Notes: a model not told the origin generated them from the letters alone. 64,000 bases of DNA from Trileptium ribeirensis (GCA_030248225.1 JASANE010029465.1:1-64000); one strand, 5' to 3'; shown: positions 11,201 through 22,348, counted from the stretch's first letter. A program made the numbers and translations.

Positions 11201-14200
11201 GCGTAAACTGTGACACTATTTAATTATCAGTCGTGGAGACGTTGATTTCTCGTTAACAACGACAAAGCTCCTCCAAAAGATTATATATACTTTTTGTAAT
11301 AGACATTGTATTGCTAGTATTGACCATAAAATTCAATCGTCGTTTTCAAAATTATTGAATTCGAGTAAAACGAGAATTTTCAATTTTGGCTCTGGAGGGG
11401 GGTTGAGGAGGTCCTGTCTGTGTGTGTCTGTGTGTGTGTCTGTCGCACCTGGATCTCGATAACTGTTGGGCCGATTTTGTTCGTTCGAACCGCCATTCGA
11501 ACCGCTGATTCGAACCGCCATGGTCGATTTAGGTGTAGTGACGGAGCCCGATTTTTGAATTTTTTCTCCGTGGGAAAAGTTATGGGGCAAAATGACGTCA
11601 TTTTGGCCCATTTTTCGGGCACCCCCTCCAGTTTTTGAGACTTTTCTCAATAAGTAAACGAGATATCCGCAAAGTAATAGGCCTATTCCATGTAGCTTAA
11701 CCATGGCTTTCCAATGATATATAACAAGTTTTTCGACTACTTCCCAATCTGGAGTCTATAATCTCATAGTTGGCGCTAAATTTCATATTTGGTGAGAAGT
11801 CGTGGGAAAAGCACCTGAATGTGTGTTTATAGTTGGTTTTAGTGTCGGATATGGACTTTTCTGGGCAGACAAGCTCATTGCGAGTGTCAAAAATATTGTG
11901 TGGCAAATATTTTTCACACTTCTGCTTCGGGGGATTGTTCTCACCACTCGAATTCTGGCTCGCAAGCGAACTTCACTAGTATAACCTATTTGCCGTTAGC
12001 TTTAAAAGTGCTGAAATATAATTAATTTTAAATTTCAGTTTGTGATTTACCGCTTTTTTCTTAATATATAGAGTGTTGACGATACTATCCTATATAGTCT
12101 ATGGTCTCCATGAAAGCATAATTTTTAGGAAGTATTGATACGCGAAACACCATAAACAATACTATAGTTTTGACTGTACAGTGGCAGTCGTCGAGTAAAT
12201 TGCACGCAACATGGTGCCAACCAATTGCTGTAATACTACAGGCAGCATTATCGGATATTGCAACATTTTTGTTGAAGATCTAAATATCTATTTTGTCAAG
12301 ACATAACCAACTGTAGTATTTCCTTATTATTCTAAATATATTTTATGTGAAATATATACTAACAATTATATATATATATATGTTAACCAAATGTTGCAAG
12401 AAATAAGTTTACAGTTACATTTAAGATATCGATGGATCTGAATTAGGTAAGCCCTGTTTGAACGATCGGGACTGTCTTGATTCGGGCACTATTTGCGTGC
12501 GATCTGACGCTGATCCATATGGAATATGTGAATGCCATCCACATTACAAATCAATAAATAACGAGTGCGTAAAATGTAAGTTTTAAACCCAATGACTTGC
12601 CAATTTAATTTTTTTGCTATTACAATGAAGTCAGTGGTTGTAATTTAACTGCCGATGGTTGCTGAACAGTGCGATGCTCTTTACACTGAGCATATTTAGG
12701 CTAACACTATGTCGCAGTACGTTTCCCATTGTCCATCTTGTCGTGCTGCATGTCATGCGAGGGACAGCTCATCTATAGCAGTACAAGTAGTTTGTTCATC
12801 TATTTTTGATACAACCAAGTGTGCACTTAAACCAGATCGGAATTTTCTTTAATAAACATGGTGTGAGACATCTCAGTGAGTATTTTGAAAATCTAATGTA
12901 ACCGGTGATCTAACCTAACACGATCTATAACAATTACTGACATGTTATCGAATTGTGTTTATTTGTGTTATCACGTCCAATTTACACATCGGCTGTCATC
13001 ACTGCCCAATTGAATATGATTATGTGAAAAATATAGTGTATACTTAATGTATAGGCGTCTAATGCGGCGTGCACGTTATAATGTCCCCAACATTTGGAAC
13101 CTATATACGCCACACAGTGCCAGACATACTGTCACCAGCATTGTATCTTAGATACCACATTTTTTATAATTTTTTTCAGGGGTAGTTAGCTAGAGGTGTT
13201 GTTATTTTCCGACAGTGTCAAGCATACCGTGTCCCCATTTTAGCTTAGCTGAAACCTTGCGGCATGCGATATTGTCAGCGTGCGTATAGTTTAGATACAA
13301 ACATCTAAATTAAAAAAAACTTGTAACCAACTACTTAATACACTTCCTTAACCACAAACACTGTCTATTAATGTTAAATGGCGCGAAAATGCTAGCTAAG
13401 GGTGTGTCCGACACCGTAAAAAAATTTCGTAGCTAAAAACGTGTCGCACACCTTCACAAATTGACTTAAACTATGGGTGTGACCCTTTCTGTGTTCACGG
13501 TAGGGCGCGGCTTAGGGGGGGGGCAAAAGTTCCAAGCAGTGGGCACAGTATAACGTGAACGCCCTATAATATAACCACAGCAACGCAGAAACCCAATTTG
13601 AATGCGGTAATTTTGGTGGACTGACTTACGCAATCGCTGGGTTAGTCGCAACGAAGTTATATAAGATAAACTCAAATTCAGAGGTTTTTTCTCAGCGATT
13701 TAAGATCAGTTAGAGATATCTCCCGGTACTTATTAACAATACTAGGAACGTAAACGTGTATAACATACTTGTCCTTTCCAGAATTTCAAGAAACAAAGAC
13801 CAACAAATTTCAGCAAAGTACACACTTCAACTGGCTATGTTTTTATAAAAATTTACGACATGCTATGAATAAACCGTTATATATCGTTCTTTGTGTTAAT
13901 TCCTGTTTATTTCAGTTATTATCCAGTTTTTTTACTTTAGTGCCTAATAAGCCAGGCGACCGCTGTGAAACAATTGTCAGATCATGTCGCTTTCCGTTAA
14001 AGTGCAAAGCTGGAAAATGTGTATGTCGTCGTGGATTTAAGCAATACGGTAATCGATGCGAACCCATTGCAAGTAAGTATCGCGTGCAAGTAATACAAGC
14101 ATTCGTTTATTAATTTTTATTCCGAAAGGTAAAACCAGAAAGAATAAAAAAGTATCATACGAAAAAATTAACAGCATCCGCAAATTGATTCCAGCCTTAC

Positions 14201-17200
14201 ATTTCTGCCGTAAATTTGACAGCATCCACAAATTGATTCCAGTGCTACATTTCTGCCGTAAATTTGACAGCATCCACAAATTGATTCCAGCGTTACATTT
14301 CTGCAGTAAATTTGACAGCATCCGCTAACCGATTCCAGAATTGCATTTCTGCAATAAATTTGGCAGCATCCGCAAATCGATTACAGTGCTACATTTCTGC
14401 CGTAAATTTGACAGCATCCACAAATTGATTCCAGCGTTACATTTCTGCAGTAAATTTGACAGCATCCGCTAACCGATTCCAGAATTGCATTTCTGCAATA
14501 AATTTGGCATCATCCGCAAATCGATTTCAGCGCTACATTTCTGCAGTAAATTTGACAGCATATACAAATCGACTCCAGAATTACATTTCTACAACAAGTT
14601 TTGCGCTTTAATGTGTTATATAATACACAATTTTCTGATATTTTAGCATCTTAATTTAACATATTTTATTGAAGTATACAAATTCACAGTTTGATCATTT
14701 TATGTTATGCCTCTTGATTTCCTTGTATGAGTTCTATTCAGCCGTTAATCTGCGAAGATATCGCGATGATGCACAGCATTTTTTATTATATACGCCACCT
14801 TGTCCGTTATTCGGTTCAAGGAACACAGGAATTGCCGATATACTTTGCCAAATGAATTTGTGTATTATCTTGTTTACTGTAAACTCAGTATAGTTTCACA
14901 GAATAGATACAATATGAATTATAAAGTTTTTTGTTTACATTCTGGTTATAGATTCGCTATAGCCTATTGTAAAAATACAAAGTTTTAATGCAAAACTAAC
15001 TGAATTGCAGAATTTTTGGCTATTTAATTTAAATGAAAGTGCCACATTCGTCGAGGCGTTGAAATTGATATTTGACTCGAATACTCGTCTATTCTAAACT
15101 CATATTCATGTCTAACTGACCTTTGGACAAAGCAATAATACTGTATAGTGAAGATTTCGTGGAAATTACAGTACGAAATCGAAATTTTAGATTTTAAAAT
15201 AATACTGAACCTTCAAAACGGCAGTGATCAAGCAAAGCATTAACGTTGATTAATTAATACATGCACATGAAACTATGAGGTTGTGGCAAACTTATAAGGA
15301 TCTGGACTATCATCAACGTGGGATTAGAAATTTTGGCCATGGCATTTATTTGAAACTACACAGTATTATTCATACCTTACCCCAAAGGTGAGGTTACTAT
15401 ATTTTGTTGTTTCCTGTTTGAAATATGCCAGTTCATATATGAGGCTCGTGTGATATCACAATCATTGCAACTTTACAATTTTTCGCGTTTTCGATCAGTG
15501 TGTTGCCAACTGCGTTAGAACGTTCATTAGTAGAACTTCATTATCTAAACTTTAAATTAAAGCGAAAATAAAATCTATTGCTGCCGGCTGAACTATGCAA
15601 CGTCTTTTAAAATTGTATTGTGAGTTTGAAAAGTATATTTACGGTAGCAGCATGGTCTATTCCTATAAATCGAAAATATATACTATGCAACTTCCAAAAT
15701 AGCATCATAACGTATCTGCTTGTATTTGAGAAACGAATAAATATTATATATGTGATAAAAAGAGGAAATAAAAATTGACATTATTCGACAAACCCAGATT
15801 TCTATTTTGTATGGCCATAAATATATTCCTGCTCTTTTCAACTAGCCTTAAACCCAGATTCACTTTTGTTTAGAACTCAAAAATTATTTGTATTTCAAAT
15901 CGGAATTTAGAACTCGAACGTCTTATATCAAATTTAAGCCCATCCTATTGGCCCAATATCCGCCTCACCTACTCACGACGCGACGAGTTGTGACGAAAAA
16001 TTTCTTACGCCGAACAGTATATTGTGAGGAGTTATACAAAAAATGGTTCTACAGTCAATATGGTTTAGCAATTTTTAGAACATATCAATAATATATCCGG
16101 TATTGATTTTACCCATAAAAGTCTGTGTTATATGATATTAGTGGTGAGAATGTCCCGGAATTTTTCAAAACGGCCCGGATAGGCAGAAATAGATGAGGCA
16201 AATTCAGGAATTAGATTTGATGAAGCCAAATTTGAGATTTACATCACGATTTGTTAAATTCAAAGGTTTGACCCACACTACATGCTTGAACTTTGAAATG
16301 GCCTCGGGGCCATGGAACGGGCCTTCCTTAGGTACTGAGCTGTAGCAATTCGGCCCGATCCGTTGGAAATCTACCAGGCCCGACTTCGTGTTTGCATTCA
16401 GGTGTAGGCCGCTGGATATATAGGATACAGACGATATAAAGATATAAAAATAACGTGAAATGAGCGCGTCAGGAAATTCTTAACGCTGGATCTGTGGCTA
16501 GAGGTGGGAACGAATTGAAATTATTCGGCGCGGACAGGCCAATAAGATATTGCTGTCGGTTCGTCCCGATCTGATTGAAGTCGATTTTCGGCGGCCCGGT
16601 CTGATCCGCGTGCCGGTCTGGTCGGGCCGAGCCAACACGCGAAAGAAATTGTCATTTTCTATTCCATATGGCTAAAATTTACCAAAGCACTGAAAGTTAT
16701 GACTGCAAAGTTTACGAACAGTGCTGCGGTAGATTTTACATTTTTCGTTCCAACAACCATACATAATCTGAAAAAGCATGAAAAGCATATATCATCACAT
16801 GACATAGTTTACGGTTCAAGTGTTGTCTGGACGCAGTTAATAACCGGAAAAAACATTTCCTCAGGCTATATTTTGTGTGTACCAGTCAATGCTGTATAAT
16901 TTCGTCGCGATACAGTTATAAACAATAAGCTGTCAAATGAAGTAAGCTACAATATAGGTGTTTGTCTCAGACCCGCAGCCTAAAAATTGTGAATTTTAGG
17001 GACACCGCAACACTTTTAGCCCATTTCTCTCAGATTTTATGAGACTGCTCTGTAATTACATCATTCAAAATTTTAGCCTATGGATAGACTACAGAATTGA
17101 CATTAGCGTGTATCCGACTACACATTCTTCGAGGTTGTCATGCCCAGTGCGCGAAATTGCTTATGCAGGCGTCTACCAATTGAGGCATCTGGCATAATGG

Positions 17201-20200
17201 CGTCTACGAACGAGAACAGCTGGTATGGTAGCGTCACCTATTGTGAATATGTGGATGTTGCGATATCTCTAAGTTGTAACAAGTTGCTTGATCTTTGGAT
17301 TAACTTAACTCCGATGGTTTCGAATGACCCGATTCCTGTTAGAAAGCGTTACTTGAACTGAGTTTATCGTATGCTGTACGTTGACACGTGCGTCGTTGCG
17401 CGCTCGCTTCTATAATTTATTTAAGATAACGAACACCGTTCCCCGAAATGACTTAGAGCTAGCATACAAATATTGCGGCCAAAGAATTAGGTTATTTAAG
17501 GTACCGGGCAACCTCTCCTAAGTGACTTAGCGATTTATGGTACGAATAGCGTAGCCAAAAAATCCAGGTTCACTTATTCGACCCCGCAAATATTTATTCA
17601 ACATAATACGAAATTCGTAGTACATTAATCATGCAAGAATTCAAACCGTCAATTCGCCTTTATTGGAAGACTGAAAAGCTTTGTAAGTCATACGTGATAA
17701 AAATTGGCTGTAATAGCTTAAAAACACTAAACGCAAGTGCCGGTAGTTGTTTAATCTACTTTTGTTAGCTATAGTGCACTGTACCGCTCGATCCCTGAAA
17801 TTATGAAATTAAATCGCTTTGTAATTTTAATAGCTGTTAGAACTGAAAGGAAGCAAATAATAATTTGATATTTTAGTTCGCAACTTTCAACGATGTCGCG
17901 GCAATCGAGGCTGCCCGCTGCCGTTTCAGAATTGTAATCGTCACGGTCGATGTGCATGCATTGAGGGCTATTCATGGATACCTCCACTCGGCGGTTGTGT
18001 CGTAACCCATTATTCCCGTAACTGTCCAGACGGTTCTCGTCCGCAAGGTCGATGTCTTTTCTCGGGAGCCACGTTTGACGTTTTGGACAATTCTGAAAAT
18101 ACAGGTGGTAGAGAAGATACATGTCCGACGAATAGCTACTGTGTTACACTCAGTAGCGATAGTCCTGAAGGTCATTGCTGTCCAGCGCTTTGTCCATACG
18201 GAAATCCAGTACCGAATGTTATATGCTCAAATGCTGGGCAACCGAAAATTGTTACATTTAGCTTTACCGGGGACAAAACTAGCGATACTAAAAATGTCAG
18301 AGACGACGGCGATAATGGAGTGAAAGAATGCCCTCTAGAAACACACTACTGTTACCGCCGAATAGGCGTTTCGTACGCCGTCAACCTTTGCTGCCCGAAG
18401 CCTTGCGCGGGAGCTTCACACAATTTTGACCCCACCTACCCATCATCTGCTCAGAACCGACCGTTTGGTGGACTTGTTTACTCGTCAGGATCAGCTAAAT
18501 GTTTACCATCCGTAATCCATATGGATGCCTACCACATCGATGATCAACTCAGTGGACGTCTTTGTAGCGAGAACATCCAGTGTGACGGTGGTATATCGAT
18601 GAGATGCGACCGCGGGGTTTGTGTTTGTAGTCCTGGCTACGTTGAGGCGCGAGATAAACGCAAAATATCTGAAACTTGTGTTAGGGACTGTGCACAGGGT
18701 GAAGGTGCTGTGGATACAGCGTGTATGGGCTTAGTTGATGTTGGCGCAGGATGTTATATGGATTGGCAATGTGAATACGCTGTGAGGAATTCTGTCTGTG
18801 CAAAAGACGGGCTATGTCGGTGTAAATGCGGATACGTGTATAAGCCAGATATTTACGTCTGTGAACCATTAGAAAAGCGGAAAGGTATATATATATATAT
18901 ATATATTTCTTGCATACAAATGTCAATTCCTATAGCTTTCCATTGTAGCCATTTGGTATTCAAGCCAACACGGTACTCATTGTATCATCATTGCTAAAAC
19001 AAAAGCTGCCTATTCGCATTTTAATGCCATTTGGATTTAATTTATATAACGTTTAATAATTCGTTGGACATAAATATGGTAGACTTAGATATACGATTCA
19101 TGTATCTATTTTCACAGTCGCTAGATTGTAAATTCCTTATAAAATTTAGTCAGACACTGTATTGTGGCCCTGACAAGAAACATATGCCTAATAATAGCAC
19201 TTGAGTAACCATTTTGTATAATAAGCTTTCCTAAGGTCGGTACTTAAAAACAAACCAAAAGTAAACAAGCAAGGCGAATCCTGGGGAGATACATATATCG
19301 GATCCCTACCACCGCAACATAGGTTGCTAAGATCGGTCGGCTGATCTGTACGTGGTGTCTACGGTGGGCACTCCATGGGGATACCAAATACTTGCTTCCA
19401 GCACCTCAATGTTTCTTCTTAAACTTTAAAATTTTGCCTTAACATTTTTCTAACTTTGTCAAAATATCCCGGGAATGGTGAAATGGTGGGAGAGGAGTTG
19501 GTGAAATATCGCTAGGGGATGGCTCCAAGTCGTGGACTAGGAGTCCATTGACCTGCTCCTATATGTGTTCATTGTTTTGACGTACATTTGCTTCATTAAT
19601 TTCTTGATATGTAAAATTCCGAGCACCACCGTCCTATTATTTGGTCGAACCCCATAATTTTGAAATGCATTCATGTCCGGTCTGGCTCAAGACTCTGAAC
19701 ACATCGCAATACCTGTGCCACATATATTTCTGCAAGGGACAGCAACACATAATGAGGGTCGACTCAATAAATCTGGCTTACTGTTGCTAAGTTAAAAATA
19801 AACATCATTTTGAATTGAAACACTGGCTTGACCAGCTAAAACAGTGGTCAACTCCCAAATTTCCCAGAACCATCCCAGTAGTCAAGGCCTAAAAGTTGGA
19901 GCATGTTTCAAATCAGTAGATTCATTGAAATTTGTGTATCATAGTTTCTGTTTCGATATAATTTTTATATACATACTACATCTTGCGACCAAATTTTCAG
20001 CAGAATTGTGTCAGCCACAGCCCACTTTAAATTTTAAAAGCCATCAAAAATACACGGCAGCAAGCAAACGTATTTAAAATGACAAAATTGTGAATTATTG
20101 TACAACGCTGACTGTGCTAGATTGTTTAATTCTTTCCCGCAGGAATTATGTGCATTTCGTATAAAATGTTGAACACACTTTTGCCGCAGCCGCGGAGTGA

Positions 20201-21202
20201 ACTCGGGTAGTTTTGGGTACAACGCTCAAACACTAGCCAAAGCGCTATCTAGGGGCTGTTGTTCAGCACATTAAAGAACCTCACAAAGCGATCAAATAAC
20301 AGCGTACGTGCAAACGCATGCCCCACGACAAATTCAATTGGTGCAACGCGTCGCATTGTATGCAGTCACAAATGTGTGACTGTATCGTGACAGGGTTAAT
20401 TTACGGTAATTGATATATAATAACTGTTAGTTGAAGCAATAACCATACTATTCAGGCGTCTACGGTATGCACCATCACTGTATAATAAAACATATGTAGT
20501 ACGAGATTCTATCAACGAAACGACGGTGTTTAAGTAGAACAACTGCATTTTACTGACAGTATACAGGACACCACATGCAAATACATTTCAAAATTAGTGC
20601 AAAAAACAACATGGCATACCTGACAACAAATTATAAAATAGTTTGAAGCATACATTATATTATTGCTGAAGCTACTGCAGGAGTGCATACCGTCTAATAA
20701 TGCCATCAGGAACAATGTAGTGTCAAAGACTCCATCGAATGGACAGCGACAGAGATATCCAGAGTGGATATATTGGAAGGCTTTAAACAGTTATTGGATG
20801 ATAAATTGCGTTATTTTAAAAACTGTCTTTGCTATAAGACCCCTTACTGACTGATAAGCTAAGTATTATAGGGTGCGCATGTGATTCATAACCTTTGAGC
20901 AACTGTCTCAAACAGAAAATTAATGAATTATTGAAAATAATTATTTTTCAAATATAACTGACCACAAACTGATAAAAAATAAAACCAAAATCCAAAAATA
21001 TTGTTACGTTATTTCAGCATCTGCGCCTGAAGTATCGACAAAACCAGCGACCGAGTATGTTGTAAACGGTGGACAACTCAGCGATTCAAATCCACAATCT
21101 GCTACGAAGTTTATATTTGCACCTGATGTTGATAATCCAGAGAAAATCAAAGACGAATTTGTCAAACTGGGCAAAGTTGTACAGAGCTTCTTCGGAGGCT
21201 AA
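8243..21202 (+). CDS. Gene A: secreted EB-module / lustrin-type cysteine-rich protein
   Basis: Model: join(8243..8282, 12447..12575, 13941..14072, 17877..18884, 21018..21202), 1494 nt, 497 codons plus TAA. Every intron is phase 1. Order: hydrophobic leader, EB1, EB2, EB3, two lustrin-type repeats, EB4, EB5 and a short tail ending SFFGG. Each EB module shows C-x(3-7)-C-x(5-8)-C-x(4-9)-C-x-C-x(n)-C. The lustrin-type blocks have a CP...C...CCP..CP pattern. The family is extracellular and disulphide-rich; the actual function is unknown. Gene B downstream is a paralogue with the same order. The internal exons are strong. The first exon is the weak point, since it is joined by a 4.2-kb intron and may be affected by a one-base frame problem. 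A microexon like gene B's could be missed. Confidence 0.72.
8695..8935 (-). mobile_element. tRNA-derived SINE, copy 1
   Basis: On the minus strand a polymerase III A-box-like motif (tagctcagtagtttg) lies near 8809-8823 and a B box (gggttcgatccc) at 8770-8781, the spacing of a tRNA promoter. A tRNA-unrelated tail follows, ending in a taacactttca block (read on +). A diverged second copy lies only 120 bp away at 9055-9300, and a third near 20150-20345. It sits in intron 1 of gene A. Confidence 0.7.
8977..9057. repeat. Three-copy 27-bp minisatellite between two SINEs
   Basis: Three consecutive units of the type ttatgcga..agctaacttataat, about 27 bp each, fill the gap between the two SINE copies. 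The third unit runs directly into the start of the second SINE. Confidence 0.75.
9055..9300 (-). mobile_element. tRNA-derived SINE, copy 2
   Basis: Same orientation and layout as the copy at 8695-8935. On the minus strand an A-box-like tagctcagtgttttgcg precedes a B-box-like gggttcgaagc. The tail ends in the same aacactttca block (read on +). The copies differ at many positions, so the insertions are not recent duplicates. Confidence 0.65.
9301..10520. other. Intron 1 of gene A, mostly unassigned
   Basis: AT-rich intronic DNA without a recognisable exon. At about 10098-10160 a fragment (taaagctggattcacacg followed by a ttttgagctcaaaa core) matches the ends of the MITE-like element at 31511-31915, so it is probably a solo end of that family. 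Confidence 0.45.
10530..10624. repeat. Perfect 21-bp inverted repeat, hairpin
   Basis: The 21 bases at 10530-10550 (core cgacaattttctatggtc) are exactly complementary to 10604-10624, with a 53-nt spacer. It could be a small MITE or the basis of an RNA hairpin. It lies in intron 1 of gene A. Confidence 0.85.
10757..11135. repeat. Two 194-bp tandem units carrying clustered TGACGTCA sites
   Basis: The unit starting tattcagtg at 10757 repeats at 10951, an offset of 194 bp. Near its start each copy has ttacgtcatgacgtcattac, which contains the full CRE/ATF palindrome TGACGTCA flanked by TTACGTCA half sites. Further TGACGT words occur inside copy 1. Whether any factor uses it is unknown; the palindromes may simply be part of the repeat. 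Confidence 0.8.
11330..11985. mobile_element. Dispersed element R4, copy 1 (internally shorter)
   Basis: About 650 bp with ordered blocks: a TG-rich microsatellite at 11418-11442, cacctggatctcgataa, a block with tgacgtcatttt, and a 3' block ending gcaagcgaacttcacta. All recur in the same order at 33830-34685. Copy 2 has about 240 extra bases after cttctgcttc, bounded by cttc on both sides, so copy 1 looks like a deletion between short direct repeats or copy 2 like an insertion. No coding capacity was seen. It lies in intron 1 of gene A. Confidence 0.75.
12447..12575 (+). CDS. Gene A exon 2: EB module 1
   Basis: The acceptor gaattag and donor aaaat|gtaagt bracket 129 nt in phase 1-1. It encodes CLNDRDCLDSGTIC, then ICECHPHY and NECVK: six cysteines in the EB spacing. 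EB modules are extracellular disulphide domains. It corresponds to the exon at 24832 in gene B (CWRDEDC). The flanking intron phases would let the module be inserted or removed without changing frame. Confidence 0.8.
13063..13566. mobile_element. PIF/Harbinger-type MITE, copy 1
   Basis: Terminal inverted repeats of about 40 bp (tgcggcgtgcacgttataat at the left; the complement of the right end is closely similar) enclose about 504 bp. The element is flanked by TAA at 13060-13062 and 13567-13569. A 3-bp TAA/TTA duplication is typical of PIF/Harbinger elements. No transposase is present. Related copies are at 25042, 36358, 38431 and 62336. Confidence 0.8.
13941..14072 (+). CDS. Gene A exon 3: EB module 2
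   Basis: Pyrimidine tract plus acceptor (ttttactttag) and donor (gcaa|gtaagt) bracket 132 nt, phase 1-1. The peptide has DRCETIVRSCRFPLKC, then GKCVCRRGF and NRCEP: six cysteines in EB order. The matching exon in gene B is 27844-27972. A 48-bp tandem repeat follows about 50 bp into the next intron. Confidence 0.85.
14125..14605. repeat. 48-bp minisatellite in gene A intron
   Basis: Nine units with exact 48-bp spacing, anchored by agcatcc or its variant at 14173, 14221, 14269, 14317, 14365, 14413, 14461, 14509 and 14557. Two unit subtypes alternate in part. Because 48 is a multiple of 3, the minus strand reads as a 16-residue cysteine-containing repeat (LSNLRQKC...), but TAG stops occur in two units, so a gene is unlikely. 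Confidence 0.9.
14606..17876. other. Gene A intron 3, no exon recognised
   Basis: A 3.8-kb intron in total. 16140-16640 is unusually GC-rich for the window, with repeated cggcccg and cgggcc words on both strands, probably a decayed repeat. ORFs up to 74 codons lack motifs. A short linker exon like the 27-nt one in gene B could hide here but I could not identify it. Confidence 0.45.
17877..18884 (+). CDS. Gene A exon 4: EB3, two lustrin-type repeats, EB4, EB5
   Basis: A 1008-nt exon open throughout, phase 1-1. The acceptor is gatattttag. The donor is aaag|gtatatatat and lies in a (TA)n run. The first third encodes EB3 (CRGNRGC, GRCACIEGY), then CPDGSRPQGRC and NSYC...GHCCPALCPYG, then HYC...NLCCPKPC (lustrin-like blocks). 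The last third has EB4 (CSENIQC, GVCVCSPGY) and EB5 (CYMDWQC, LCRCKCGY). Gene B has the same order but places EB3 in its own exon, so an intron was lost here or gained there. A Ser/Thr/Gly-rich spacer of about 35 residues separates the lustrin-like blocks, longer than in gene B. Confidence 0.85.
18885..20149. other. Gene A intron 4, left part
   Basis: Begins with a (TA)n tract overlapping the splice donor. A slightly GC-richer stretch at 19260-19560 looks unlike its neighbours but has no coding frame or family signature that I recognise. Confidence 0.4.
20150..20345 (-). mobile_element. tRNA-derived SINE, degenerate copy 3
   Basis: On the minus strand gatagcgctttggctag (A-box region) is followed by gagttcactc (B-box region). 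Flanking words match the other two SINE copies (gctgttgttcagcacattaaagaacctcac and the cgtgcaaacgcatgc block, in order). More diverged than the copies at 8695 and 9055. Confidence 0.5.
21018..21202 (+). CDS. Gene A terminal exon
   Basis: Acceptor gttatttcag, phase 1, completes an Ala codon with the G left by the previous exon. It encodes 61 residues without cysteine: a Thr/Ser/Pro linker, then FIFAPDVDNPEKIKDEF and a tail ending VVQSFFGG, TAA at 21200-21202. The acidic-basic then hydrophobic tail resembles a short amphipathic helix. Gene B's last exon has a shorter tail of the same style (IEDVPNLIQIIG). Confidence 0.75.
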
Positions 21203-21230
21203 ATGTGTTTCCTCGTCACTTTTATTTTAG

Positions 21231-21358
21231 TTTTAAATGTAAAATTGGGCAAATCAGCTACGAGGTTTATATTTGCACATGATATTGATAATCGAGAGAA
21301 AATCAAAGACAAATTTGACAAACTGGGCAAAGCTGTACAGAGTTTCTTCGGAGGCTAA
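21231..21358 (+). CDS. Possible alternative terminal exon of gene A (partial tandem duplicate)
   Basis: 21096-21240 is duplicated at 21252-21396, offset 156 bp (52 codons). A usable acceptor (cactttttattttag, AG at 21229-21230) precedes the second copy. Splicing there in phase 1 gives an open frame through SATRFIFAHDIDNREKIKDKF to SFFGG and TAA at 21356-21358. The copy keeps the frame despite about a dozen differences. Without such splicing it is simply 3'UTR. Confidence 0.4.
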
Positions 21359-21645
21359 ACGTGTTTCCTCGTCAATTTTATTTTAGTTTTAAATGTTCAA
21401 TGAAGCGCAGTCGGCAGTACAAAATAGTTTGACAAATTCAAGGTTTCATATGAAATAGCAGAGTTTTTTTGAGACTTACGGTAAACACCAAAGTTTCGTC
21501 CTCCGTACCTCAAATGTAATGAAAATTACCTAGGTGTAGCTAACAAACGAACTTTCTGGGAGGTCTGCCCCCTTCCGGCAAGTTATATCCACCAAGCAGT
21601 TTTGAGGGTCATGTCCGATATAGTCCAGAGTCTTTTTTATGGTGG

Positions 21646-21651
21646 AATAAA
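21646..21651 (+). terminator. Candidate polyadenylation signal of gene A
   Basis: AATAAA about 440 bp after the gene A stop codon. A second AATAAA lies at 21847-21852. Either would make both copies of the last-exon sequence part of the transcript. Confidence 0.35.
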
Positions 21652-22193
21652 TTATGTGAGCCGGACTTTGATACTTTACAGTAGCAGCACTATATCCATT
21701 GACCTTGGTCCATTAACAGATTAATTCATCATGGCTTGTTAAAATGTGTATATTCCAATTTTGTAGAATACTGCAGAAGTCTTTAGTTTCGTCATTAAAC
21801 CAGGTGGACAATCAATATGACTGTATGAAGATAAATTGAAAATTGTAATAAATTTGTTTCTACTCAATATTGTGTGAGTTTCCAAAAACGGTATAGGTTG
21901 GCTTTGCTTTAATTAATAAGCTAACTACTTAGCATATTCAGATTTGATAACCGTAAAATAAAATGTTCTCAGTAAAATATTGCGTTGTTGCTGCAATGTC
22001 AAACGTGTGAATTTTATATGTTCTGAGCGTAATATTTCGTCTAAAATATCGTCTAAGCGCTTTATCTATATGTTTATGCCGCTAAATACTACGGCAAACA
22101 GGATTAGGCTTTGCTTGTAAGTAACTCATGAATATGCCATTGAATTCAGCCATGCAGCACTATCTTAAAAAATGAGGACAGTAAACCAGACTA

Positions 22194-22348
22194 CCAAATT
22201 TTTAGGACAATGTCCCACAATCTCCGCAAAAGAATAGGTAGTCGTAAATATTTGATACTAAACGCCGAACATGTGGTACTATAGTACCGACTATTTATGA
22301 CTAAATTCTTTTGCAGAGATTTTGGGAAATTATTTCTAAACATTTGGT
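22194..22348. mobile_element. Short hairpin MITE-like element
   Basis: Arms of about 55 bp (accaaattt..aatctccgcaaaagaat at left, complement of the right arm nearly the same) face each other around a 45-bp core. Differences are scattered, as in an old fold-back MITE. No target duplication could be fixed. Confidence 0.65.

Noticed and set aside
12575..12576. Treating the EB exons 12447 and 13941 as part of a separate small gene
   Set aside because: Phases, module order and the match to gene B all place them in the gene ending at 21202.
14037..14321. 94-codon minus ORF with 16-residue repeats
   Set aside because: It is the translation of the 48-bp minisatellite; other units contain TAG stops.
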